Source: Acetobacter garciniae (GTDB lineage Bacteria; Pseudomonadota; Alphaproteobacteria; Acetobacterales; Acetobacteraceae). From it: a stretch of 64,000 nucleotides of DNA. The stretch lies in NCBI RefSeq assembly GCF_017377735.1, contig NZ_JAFVMH010000010.1:1-64000 (forward strand), given 5' to 3'. Shown piece by piece: positions 1 to 7,232 of this stretch (positions within the stretch are counted from its first letter, which is position 1; the number at the start of each line of letters is the position of its first letter). The position numbers and the translations under genes are program-made. The notes beneath the pieces were generated by a model that did no database searches, was not told where the DNA came from, and saw only the letters and a program-made list of their open reading frames with translations.

Positions 1-26
1 TTAAAATCGGTAGCACGTAAAAAACG

Positions 27-62
27 GGGGTGCGGGGCTGTAATGCTCCGCACCCCTTTTTT
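27..62. terminator. Intrinsic terminator, possibly bidirectional
   Basis: A GC-rich hairpin (GGGGTGCGG at 27-35 pairing with CCGCACCCC at 48-56) is followed by six T at 57-62. It is preceded by an A run at 19-24, so it could work in both directions. It probably ends a gene lying left of the window on the plus strand, and could also end the minus-strand gene that stops at 149. Confidence 0.75.
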
Positions 63-148
63 ATTGGCATCATGGCCCGTGCAGCCTTGCAAAACCGTTA
101 AGGGGCTGGGCGCGGAAGCCCGCCTCCGTCCCGCTCGCGCTCAGGCGC

Positions 149-1294
149 TCAGGCGCTCAGCCGTGCCAGCCTTACGGCCGTGTGGCCGCGCCGGGGGCGC
201 AGGTTGGGCATGACCAGCAGGCAGTCATCGTAGGGGGTGCGGATTTCATCCGCGCCATCAAAGGCGATGACCGTGCCTGCCGTGGGCACGATATCCCCGC
301 TCTGGAACTGGCGTATGAAGGTAAACCCCGCTGTCAGCGCCTTGACGCAATCCGTCACGGCGGCGGATCGGGGCTGGGGGGCGTTTTCGCGCCGGGCTTG
401 CGCCGTGGCGGGGGGCAACGCGCACAGCCCAGCCTGGGCCAGGAACAGGCGGGCACTCAGCAGGGCCTGTTCGGCGGCACTGCCCTGCCAATGCTGCCCG
501 GCTTCGAGCAGGCACGCCCGGGCCTGCCCCCGCATGCCCGAAAACCGCCCGTAATCGATCAGCCGCATACCGTCATGATGCCCGTTATCCTGCACCACGG
601 TCGGCGGGCGGGCGGGGGTGCGCGGGCCACCCCGGGTGGCAGGCCCCTGCGATGGGGTTTGAAGCAGGGCCTGATCGAGCACCCGGTTATTGGGGGCGGG
701 TGTTCCAGCCTGGGCTTCGGCCAGCAGGCGGGCCAGGGCGAGGTTCCTGCGCGCCGCATTGGTCAGGAAAAGCGGGTGGCCGGGCCAGGGCATGGTGTGC
801 AGGTCAAGCAGGAGGTCGGCGGTTTCTATCACTGGCAGCACCTCGCGCAGCCGCCGCATTTCAACCGAGGCATGGGCCGAGCGGATCAGGTCGGGCTGCC
901 ACAGGCGGTTGAGGTCCTCATCGATAAAGCGCGACTGCATGGGCTTGGCGGGATCGAACATCGCATAGGCGTCGAGATTGAGGAAAATCAGGCTCAGCCG
1001 GCCATGGCGCGGGGTAGTCTGTTCCGCCAGCAGGCGGGCCAAGGCATAAGCGCCCGTGGGTTCGTTCCCATGCATCAGCGCTGTGATGACGGCATGCGGG
1101 CCGGGCTTGCTGCTTTCGAAATGCTGCACGCCCCGGATGCCGCAATTCCCCCCCAGCCAGGCCGACAGGTCGGGCAGTTCGAATTCCGGCGTGCCGTTGG
1201 GCAACGGTGGCAGGGGCGGGGGCAGGGTTTCGGACAAAGCGCGAAAGCGGACCCGATGCCCCGTTTGCGTGTGGCGTTTGGATGCGCACGTCAT
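149..1294 (-). CDS. Succinylglutamate desuccinylase/aspartoacylase-family (M14) deacylase
   Basis: This is a probable zinc-dependent amide hydrolase of the AstE/AspA branch of the M14 carboxypeptidase fold, removing an acyl group from an amino acid or related small molecule. The sequence shows the metal-ligand motif MHGNEPTGA (His75 and Glu78 from the chosen start), an RFIDEDLNR substrate/arginine motif, the third ligand in DLLLDLHTM (His166), and a late LEAGQHW motif that supplies the catalytic Glu. The length is 381 aa. The frame stays open upstream to a GTG at 1444, but that would add 50 Pro/Arg-rich residues unlike the family, so the ATG at 1294 is preferred. No arginine-catabolism genes lie nearby, so the substrate cannot be inferred. 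It follows the helicase gene on the same strand after about 215 bp. Confidence 0.8.
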   Translation of the reverse strand: MTCASKRHTQTGHRVRFRALSETLPPPLPPLPNGTPEFELPDLSAWLGGNCGIRGVQHFESSKPGPHAVITALMHGNEPTGAYALARLLAEQTTPRHGRLSLIFLNLDAYAMFDPAKPMQSRFIDEDLNRLWQPDLIRSAHASVEMRRLREVLPVIETADLLLDLHTMPWPGHPLFLTNAARRNLALARLLAEAQAGTPAPNNRVLDQALLQTPSQGPATRGGPRTPARPPTVVQDNGHHDGMRLIDYGRFSGMRGQARACLLEAGQHWQGSAAEQALLSARLFLAQAGLCALPPATAQARRENAPQPRSAAVTDCVKALTAGFTFIRQFQSGDIVPTAGTVIAFDGADEIRTPYDDCLLVMPNLRPRRGHTAVRLARLSA

Positions 1295-1509
1295 GAACGG
1301 CCCGCCCCATGCGGCAAGGCTGGGGCCGTTATTCTCCAGCAAGGCGGGTGGGGAAGGAATGGGCCGGGCTGCATCGCGCCGAAGTATGGTTCGGCTGGGC
1401 GCAGGCTGCAATCCCCCGGCGGGCAGCGGCACCCGCCCCAACACTTGCGCGTACCGCGTAATCAGGTGCCGGGTGGGCGTTCAGGCCGGGTTTTGGCGCA
1501 TAAAGGCGC

Positions 1510-2844
1510 TTATCGACCGGGGCTTTTGGCGGGCGTGGTTTTTGGCCGCGCGGCTTTTGTCGCGGTCCTGTCCGGGGCCGGTGCGGGGAGGGCCTGGCTT
1601 TCGCTGAGAATCCGGAGCTTGACATCCACCCCCACTTCCACCTGCCGCAGGCGTGCCCGTTCGGCGGCGGCGCACAACGTCAGGGCCGAGCCTTTCTGGC
1701 TGCCCCGGCCCGTGCGGCCGATCCGATGCAGGTAGGTTTCGGGCTGGTCGGGCACGTCGTAATTGATCACCTGGCTGACGGAGGGAATATCCAGCCCGCG
1801 TGCGGCGACATCGGTCGCCACCAGAATGAACAGGCGGCCGGAGGCAAAGCTGGCCAGCGTGCTGGTGCGCTTGTCCTGCGTCAGGTCGGCATGCAGGGGG
1901 GCGGCGGCCAGCTTTGCTTTCCTGAGGGTTGCGGCCAGTTGGTCGGCCTCGGCCTTGGTGCGCACAAAAACGATGCTGCGCATTTTGGGGGCGCGCAGGA
2001 AAAACGTTTTCAGGAAATCGGGCTTATGGGTGTTCTCGATGAACAGGGCCCCCTGGCGGATCGGCCCGCGCCGACCGGGCGTGCGTTCGACCACAATATC
2101 TTCGGGCTTGTGCAGCAGGGCAGCCAGCATGGCCTTGTGCTCATCGGGCCGGGTGGCGGAAAAAACCAGCGTCTGGCGCGGCTTGGGTAAGTAATCGAGC
2201 ACGGCCGAGGTTTCTTCAAGGAATTCGGGGCAGAGCAGCCTGTCCCCTTCGTCCAGCACCAGATGGGTGCAGTCGTCCAGGTTGCATATGCCCGCGCGCA
2301 CGAGGTCGAGCAGGCGACCAGGGGTGGCGATCAGCACATGGCTGGCGTTGCGGGTGGCCGGGCTGTCCAGCATGGCGTCAAGGGCTGCGGTCTGTTCGAT
2401 CTTGTCCACACCGCCGAAAATGGGAATGATCGGCAGAAGCCCGGCCGCACCGGCACTGTCCGTGCCCGCTGTCTTGCCCGCGTGCTCTTTCGCCGCTCCG
2501 CCCTTGCCGGGCCCTTTGGCCGCGCCCGCCTTCACGCTGGTGGTTTTTGTCGCAGCCCCCGTGCAGGCGCGGAACACCTTTGCGGTTTGCAGCACCAGGT
2601 CACGCGTGGGCAGCAGCACCAGCGCGCTGCGGGGCCGGCGGGCGGCCAGCAGTTTCTGGATAAGGGGCAGCGCATAGGCCGCCGTCTTGCCCGTGCCGGT
2701 GGGGGCGGTGGCCAGAAGATCCCGCCCGGCCAGAATGGCGGGTATGGCGGCCTGCTGGATGGGGGTGGGTTCCGTCATGCCCGCCTGCGTGGCCAGGGCG
2801 CATAAAGCGGGAGAAAGGCCCGTATCCTCGAAGCCGCCGGACAT
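1510..2844 (-). CDS. DEAD-box ATP-dependent RNA helicase with a DEGD motif II
   Basis: ATP-dependent RNA unwinding enzyme of the RhlE/DbpA-like superfamily 2 group, 444 aa. Visible motifs are the Q motif (TPIQ, 27-30), Walker A APTGTGKT (47-54), PTRDL, GG (144-145), TPGR (174-177), motif II DEGD (198-201), SAT (229-231), and HRIGRTGR (373-380). Two features are odd. Motif II is DEGD rather than DEAD. A Lys/Ala/Gly-rich insertion of roughly 38 residues (about 100-137) sits between motif Ia and the GG motif. The C-terminal tail is basic and Ala/Pro-rich, as in many RNA helicases. The exact RNA target (ribosome assembly or mRNA decay) cannot be read from the sequence. Confidence 0.9.
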   Translation of the reverse strand: MSGGFEDTGLSPALCALATQAGMTEPTPIQQAAIPAILAGRDLLATAPTGTGKTAAYALPLIQKLLAARRPRSALVLLPTRDLVLQTAKVFRACTGAATKTTSVKAGAAKGPGKGGAAKEHAGKTAGTDSAGAAGLLPIIPIFGGVDKIEQTAALDAMLDSPATRNASHVLIATPGRLLDLVRAGICNLDDCTHLVLDEGDRLLCPEFLEETSAVLDYLPKPRQTLVFSATRPDEHKAMLAALLHKPEDIVVERTPGRRGPIRQGALFIENTHKPDFLKTFFLRAPKMRSIVFVRTKAEADQLAATLRKAKLAAAPLHADLTQDKRTSTLASFASGRLFILVATDVAARGLDIPSVSQVINYDVPDQPETYLHRIGRTGRGSQKGSALTLCAAAERARLRQVEVGVDVKLRILSESQALPAPAPDRTATKAARPKTTPAKSPGR

Positions 2845-2975
2845 AGTATCGCCTTATCAATGGTCTGGAATGCTCAAACATGCCTTGCATATCCCCTGTG
2901 CAGGCTGCAAGGACAGCAGGCCATGTGGCGCGCAGCTTGCTCGCCCGGGCAGGGTGTAGCAGGGGAAAGCGCGAC

Positions 2976-4025
2976 ATGACGAGCGCAAACTATGCTGAGC
3001 TGGAAACAGAAGCAAACCCGCATTTCGGCCCGGTTGCCGATAATGCGGATGGTGGTGCCGTACCCAACGCCTTTGTGGTGGGGGAAGATTTCGCGGGCAT
3101 GCGCTCGCAGGCCCTGGGGCTGATGGAACGGGCCGGCTGGCACGGAGTGTTCTGCCCCGTCCGCCCCGACCGCGTGGCGCGCCTGGCTTTGGGCGGCCCG
3201 CGCTGGCTGGGCCGGTCCTTCCTGCGCGATCATGACGGGCAGGACCTGCAACATAACCCGGTCTTAAAGGCCTGCGATGTCGTGATCAGCGTGGGCGGCA
3301 AGGGTGGGGCCATGGGCGCGGCCTTGCGTGCGATGGGGCGGCCCGTGATACAGGTGCAGAACCCGCGCCAGCGCCTGTCGCGCTTCGACTTGGTCGTGGC
3401 CTGCCGCCATGACGATATTTCCGGCCCCAACGTGCTGCTCGGCCGCACGGCCGTGCATGGGCTGACGCCCGAAATCCTGGCCGAAGCTCGCAAGGTCTGG
3501 GAACCGCGCCTGGCCCATCTGCCGCGCCCGCTGACCGTAGCCCTGGTCGGGGGTTCCAACGGGCGCTTCCGCTTTGGGGAAGTCGAAGCCCGCAGGCTGG
3601 GGCAGATCCTGGCGCAGACGGTGCGCACCCAGGGCGGCAGCCTTGTCATTACCCCTTCACGCCGGACCGACCCGGCGGCGCGGCAGGCGCTGAACGACTG
3701 CACGCGCGATGTCGGCGGCCAGGTATGGGACGGCACGGGGGAAAACCCCTATATCGGCTTGATCGCCTGCGCCGATAATTTGGTGGTGACCATAGACAGC
3801 GTGTCCATGATGTCAGAAGCCGTGGCGGGCCATGCGCCGGTGACCATATTCCCGCTGCCCGGCCGCTCGCGCCGTATCAGCAGCTTTGTCGAGGAACTGG
3901 AACTGAGCGGGCGCGTGCGCGTGCTGGACGACGCGGATGACCGCCTGCCCCCCCCGTGGGAGACCGGGCCGCTGGACGACACGCCCGAACTGGTCGAGGA
4001 AATCCACAGAAGGCTGGGGTTCTAG
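2976..4025 (+). CDS. Mitochondrial fission ELM1-like family protein
   Basis: A 349-aa protein of the ELM1/DUF1022-like family, which is common in Alphaproteobacteria and has a GT-B glycosyltransferase-like fold. Its bacterial function is not established. Family signatures seen are the VGGKGGAMGAALRAMG turn, QVQNPRQ, the glycine-rich GGSNGRFRFG loop, TPSRRT, and the C-terminal NPYIGLIACADNLVVTIDSVSMMSEA-type segment that resembles a nucleotide-sugar binding site. The ATG at 2976 is chosen because AGGGGAAA lies at a good distance upstream. An earlier in-frame ATG at 2880 lacks this. The gene diverges from the helicase gene. Its stop codon overlaps the DoxX stop codon by three bases, so the two transcripts run into each other. 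Confidence 0.85.
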   Translation: MTSANYAELETEANPHFGPVADNADGGAVPNAFVVGEDFAGMRSQALGLMERAGWHGVFCPVRPDRVARLALGGPRWLGRSFLRDHDGQDLQHNPVLKACDVVISVGGKGGAMGAALRAMGRPVIQVQNPRQRLSRFDLVVACRHDDISGPNVLLGRTAVHGLTPEILAEARKVWEPRLAHLPRPLTVALVGGSNGRFRFGEVEARRLGQILAQTVRTQGGSLVITPSRRTDPAARQALNDCTRDVGGQVWDGTGENPYIGLIACADNLVVTIDSVSMMSEAVAGHAPVTIFPLPGRSRRISSFVEELELSGRVRVLDDADDRLPPPWETGPLDDTPELVEEIHRRLGF

Positions 4026-4462
4026 GTCCGCGCGGGCATGTGGGGCCCGGCCAGCCGGTAGCGGCCGGGCCCTGCTGCCGCCAGAGCGATCAGCCCGCCC
4101 GCCACGCTGATATTCTTGTAGAAATGGATCATCATATCGTAGCGGAGCATGCCGCTCATGGTCCAGAAATGGTGTCCGATAAAGGCGGTGACTATCGTGT
4201 AGAGTGCCAGCACGATGGCCAGCGGTTCGACCAGAACGCCCAGGGCAAGGGCCAGCCCCAGGCCCAGTTCCACGATGATCGCAACAATGGCCGCAAGGGC
4301 CGGAAACGGCGCGCTGGTCTGCGTCATATACGCAACGGCCCCTGAATAGTCGCTCAGCTTGCCCCAGCCCATGACAATAAACAGGCTGGACAGCGCAAGG
4401 CGGGCGAAAAGCAGGGCGGAATCGCGCCAGGCGGACGTGCGAACGGGGGAATAACTGGCCAT
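4022..4462 (-). CDS. DoxX family membrane protein
   Basis: An inner-membrane protein of the DoxX/YphA family with four predicted transmembrane segments (around LLFARLALSSLFIVMGWGKL, then two in the middle and one near the end). Members act as small integral membrane proteins in redox or thiosulfate-linked processes; the specific role here is unknown. The length is 146 aa from the ATG at 4462, preferred because GAAGGA sits 8 bases upstream. In-frame ATGs at 4483 and 4468 are too close to, or upstream of, that site. The gene is convergent with the ELM1-like gene with overlapping stop codons. An AT-rich promoter region with a dyad lies upstream. Confidence 0.85.
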   Translation of the reverse strand: MASYSPVRTSAWRDSALLFARLALSSLFIVMGWGKLSDYSGAVAYMTQTSAPFPALAAIVAIIVELGLGLALALGVLVEPLAIVLALYTIVTAFIGHHFWTMSGMLRYDMMIHFYKNISVAGGLIALAAAGPGRYRLAGPHMPART

Positions 4463-4558
4463 GGTCATGGTCCTTCGGTTCATGGGTGCAACGCGCCGGC
4501 ACCATTCACGGTGCCAGGCTGTAGCCCCACGATAGGAAGAACGCGCATAGGCTTATAT

Positions 4559-4584
4559 AGAAACAATATAAAACTATGGTTTCT
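4559..4584. promoter_or_regulatory. Dyad in the AT-rich DoxX promoter region
   Basis: AGAAAC (4559-4564) and GTTTCT (4579-4584) form an inverted repeat with a 14-bp spacer. It sits in a conspicuously AT-rich block (about 4545-4600) 97 bases upstream of the DoxX start. The minus strand has TTGTTT- and TATA-like hexamers here. It could be an operator, but no regulator can be named. Confidence 0.35.
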
Positions 4585-4719
4585 GTTTTTTACTATATGG
4601 CGCGACTCTGCCGGCCTGTCGCGCATCTGAATGCCTCACAAATCGCGCGGCCGGTTGGCGGGGGCGCATTGCGTATCGGTGCGGGCACAGGAAACGCCCG
4701 CTACCTGCTTGCCAGGCGC

Positions 4720-4733
4720 GGGGGGGGGGGGGG
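4720..4733. repeat. G14 homopolymer tract
   Basis: Fourteen consecutive G residues lie in the 294-bp gap between the DoxX gene and the small membrane protein gene, 24 bases downstream of the stop codon of the latter. Such tracts slip during replication and during sequencing, so the exact length is uncertain. Apart from this and the DoxX promoter I see nothing else in this gap. Confidence 0.9.
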
Positions 4734-4756
4734 CCGGTTTTGAGGGGAAACGGCGA

Positions 4757-4951
4757 TCAGGCCCAGATCGTGCCGAGCAGCAGCAGCGTGCCCACGATCA
4801 GGGCGGCGATGTGGCGCATGACGTGTTCGGGCGTGTCCTGCGGCAAAGCGATGTAGAAGGTCAGGCAATATATGACCAGACCGCAGCCCAGAATTGCGCA
4901 AATGACACGGACAATAGGGTAGTTTGAAATATCACGCGGGTCGAACTGCAT
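4757..4951 (-). CDS. Small two-TM membrane protein
   Basis: A 64-aa protein with two hydrophobic helices: YPIVRVICAILGCGLVIYCL in the N-terminal half, and IAALIVGTLLLLGTIW at the C terminus. A short loop containing PQDTPEHVMRH joins them. I do not recognise the family. The frame is open far upstream into serB, but that would give an Arg-rich nonsense extension. The ATG at 4951 has a strong AGGAAGG ribosome-binding site and gives a coherent membrane protein. It follows serB by 52 bases on the same strand, so co-transcription is likely. Confidence 0.65.
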   Translation of the reverse strand: MQFDPRDISNYPIVRVICAILGCGLVIYCLTFYIALPQDTPEHVMRHIAALIVGTLLLLGTIWA

Positions 4952-5003
4952 GGTCTGCCTTCCTGTCGTCGTGTTCGCTGCCTTGCGCCGCCTTGCCCTA
5001 CCC

Positions 5004-5993
5004 CTACCCGGAAACGAAAGCCGAAGCCGGATAGCCCTGCGCGAACAGGGCCGTGCGCAGTGAGGTATGGTTGATCTGGGCCATGATATCACGTTTGACC
5101 ACCGGTTTGGCATGAAACGCCAGGCCAAGGCCAGCCTTGCGCAGCATGGGCAGGTCGTTCGCACCATCGCCAATGGCCAGGGTGCCCGCCAGCGTGCCAG
5201 CCCATGTGCCAGTCAGCTTGCTAGCCGGGGCAGCGGCCCCGATAGTTCCCTCGGGGGAGGTCCGGTGGGGGGGCAGCGGCGCGGCAGAAAGGCCGGCCTG
5301 CGAACGGGCCAGGGTTTCCAGCAGGTGCAGCTTGGCGTCGGGCCCCAGAATGGGCTGGCCGGTCTGGCCGGTCAGGGTTGTGCCCGCCGCATCGGTCAGC
5401 AGCGTGTTGGCGTGGTTTTCATCGAAGCCGCAAAGGGCCGCCACACGGGCGGTGAAAAAGGTGAACCCGCCTGAAACCAGCGCTGTTCTGGCACCATGGG
5501 CGCGCATGGTGCGCACCAGTTCGACCGCACCGGGGTTGAGTGTCACGTCGCGCCAGGCTTTTTCCAGCAGCGATGTCGGCAGTCCCTGCAACAGGGCCAC
5601 GCGTTCGCGCAGCGAGGCGGCAAAATCCAGTTCGCCATTCATGGAGCGGGTGGTAATGGCCGCGATCTTGTCACCCAGCCCCGCATGGACGCCAATGTCA
5701 TCCAGCGTTTCATTGGCGACAATGGTGCTGTCCATGTCCGAAACCAGAAGGGTTTTGCGGCGGTTTTGCGCAGGGGTAAGAATCGCATCCACCGCCTGCG
5801 TATCCAGTTCCGCACGCAGGGCGGGCAGGCTGTCCCATGCCGTGGCTGGGGAGGGTATGTCCACGGCCTCGCCAGCGCTCAGGGTCACTGTCTCGCCCGT
5901 GGCGGACACGGCGTCGCGGGCAAGGGCGATGGTCGCGGGGGTAAGGGATGTTGCCTCACGCCGGGCGACAAGGGTCAGAACAAGGCTCGTCAT
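5004..5993 (-). CDS. serB: Phosphoserine phosphatase SerB
   Basis: Hydrolyses O-phospho-L-serine in the last step of serine biosynthesis (HAD superfamily, cytoplasmic, Mg-dependent). From the ATG at 5993 it is 329 aa. The nucleophile motif DMDST is at 86-90, the SGG motif at 174-176, and GDGAND at 275-280. A KPVVKRDI-type segment follows. Residues 1-80 match the usual N-terminal regulatory region. An insertion of about 37 residues rich in Ala, Pro, Thr and Gly (about 232-268) lies just before the GDGAND motif and is unusual for SerB. The gene diverges from miaA with only 30 bp between start codons, so promoters must overlap the opposing coding regions. Confidence 0.93.
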   Translation of the reverse strand: MTSLVLTLVARREATSLTPATIALARDAVSATGETVTLSAGEAVDIPSPATAWDSLPALRAELDTQAVDAILTPAQNRRKTLLVSDMDSTIVANETLDDIGVHAGLGDKIAAITTRSMNGELDFAASLRERVALLQGLPTSLLEKAWRDVTLNPGAVELVRTMRAHGARTALVSGGFTFFTARVAALCGFDENHANTLLTDAAGTTLTGQTGQPILGPDAKLHLLETLARSQAGLSAAPLPPHRTSPEGTIGAAAPASKLTGTWAGTLAGTLAIGDGANDLPMLRKAGLGLAFHAKPVVKRDIMAQINHTSLRTALFAQGYPASAFVSG

Positions 5994-6023
5994 GGCAGGT
6001 GGGTGTGTGGCAGGAATACGGGC

Positions 6024-7172
6024 ATGAAGCAAGCAGAACACCCCGCAAATACGCGCCCTGGCGGCCCATTCATGGGCGATATGTCCGCCGCGAACAGGCC
6101 AGCCAGCCCGACGGGCGGGGAAAGTGCGGCCAGCGGGGTCGATAATGTGCCTTCTGGCGCGCCCCATGCTGCGTCGTCCGGTGTGCAGGGGGGCGATGCT
6201 GCGCCCAGCCGGGCCCTGATCGTGGCGGGGCCGACCTGTTCGGGCAAATCCGCCCTTGCGCTGGCGCTTGCCCGGCATGTTGGCGGTACGGTCATCAACG
6301 CGGATTCCATGCAGGTCTATCGCGATCTGCGCGTGCTGACCGCGCGCCCCACCCCAGCGGAGGAGGCCGAGGTTCCCCACCGTCTTTATGGTGTCCTGCC
6401 CGCGTCCGAGACCGGGAGCGTGGCCTGGTGGCGTAACCACGCCCTGGCCGCCATGGAGGAGGCATGGGCAAGTGACCGCCTGCCCATATTATGCGGGGGC
6501 ACCGGCCTGTACCTGCGTGCGCTCACGCATGGCCTGTCCCTTGTGCCCCCGTGCCCGGAAGATATCCGCACTGCCGCGCGCGAATTGATGGCGCGTGAGG
6601 GGCCGCGCGCCATGCATGCCCGGCTGGCGGAATGCGACCCGGACATGGCGGCAAAGTTGCGGGCGGAGGATTCCCAACGCATCACCCGCGCGTGGGAGGT
6701 CTGGCAGGCCACCGGCCGCAGCCTTGCGTGGTGGCAGGCGCAGCCGGGCCTGCCACCGGCGGATTGCCGCTTTGCGGCCATACGCCTCCTGCCCGATCGC
6801 GCCGTGCTGCGCGCGCGCATAGCCGCGCGGTTCGAGGCCATGCTGGCGCGTGGCGCGGTGAAGGAAGTGCGCGCCCTGCTGGCGCAACGGCTTGATCCCG
6901 CATTGCCTGCCATGCGGGCCCACGGTGTGCCCGAAATTGCCGCCATGCTGGCCGGAGACCTGACGATCGGGGAAGCGGCCCGCCGGGCCATTGTCGCGAC
7001 GGGACAGTATACGAAACGCCAGGCCACGTGGCTCGCCCATCACGATCTCGCGGCCGAAAACCTGACCTGTACGCGCGATGCGTGTTTTTCTGACGCTGAT
7101 TTTTCTGATTTTACGCAATTTTTGGAAAGAAACCAAAGCGATATCATTTCTTTTATTACACAACGGGGTTGA
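6024..7172 (+). CDS. miaA: tRNA dimethylallyltransferase MiaA
   Basis: Transfers a dimethylallyl group to N6 of adenosine 37 in tRNAs reading UNN codons. The P-loop GPTCSGKS (69-76) is followed by DSMQVYRDL, with CGGTGLYLRAL and GQYTKRQATW further on, all typical of the family. From the ATG at 6024 (AGGA 8 bases upstream) the protein is 382 aa. It carries about 62 low-complexity Ala/Gly/Ser/Pro residues before the catalytic domain, and translation might instead begin at the Met codons at 6072 or 6081. The last 100 bases are AT-rich and run into the ilvI promoter region, 60 bp before the next gene. Confidence 0.93.
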   Translation: MKQAEHPANTRPGGPFMGDMSAANRPASPTGGESAASGVDNVPSGAPHAASSGVQGGDAAPSRALIVAGPTCSGKSALALALARHVGGTVINADSMQVYRDLRVLTARPTPAEEAEVPHRLYGVLPASETGSVAWWRNHALAAMEEAWASDRLPILCGGTGLYLRALTHGLSLVPPCPEDIRTAARELMAREGPRAMHARLAECDPDMAAKLRAEDSQRITRAWEVWQATGRSLAWWQAQPGLPPADCRFAAIRLLPDRAVLRARIAARFEAMLARGAVKEVRALLAQRLDPALPAMRAHGVPEIAAMLAGDLTIGEAARRAIVATGQYTKRQATWLAHHDLAAENLTCTRDACFSDADFSDFTQFLERNQSDIISFITQRG

Positions 7173-7196
7173 CGCCCATTGTAACAAGGCATAAAC
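7169..7196 (+). promoter_or_regulatory. Candidate promoter for ilvI-ilvN-ilvC
   Basis: TTGACG (7169-7174), a 16-bp spacer and ATAAAC (7191-7196) overlap the miaA stop codon, in an AT-rich stretch unlike its surroundings. A transcript would start about 30 bases before the ilvI start codon. I see no room for a leader-peptide attenuator or T-box. Confidence 0.4.
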
Positions 7197-7232
7197 ATGC
7201 GCCCTGCTCCCAATCAGGGAAGAGAGGACACC

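Noticed and set aside
7173..7232. Leader peptide attenuator or T-box for the ilv operon
   Set aside because: Only 60 bp separate miaA and ilvI, with no run of Val/Leu/Ile codons and no terminator hairpin.
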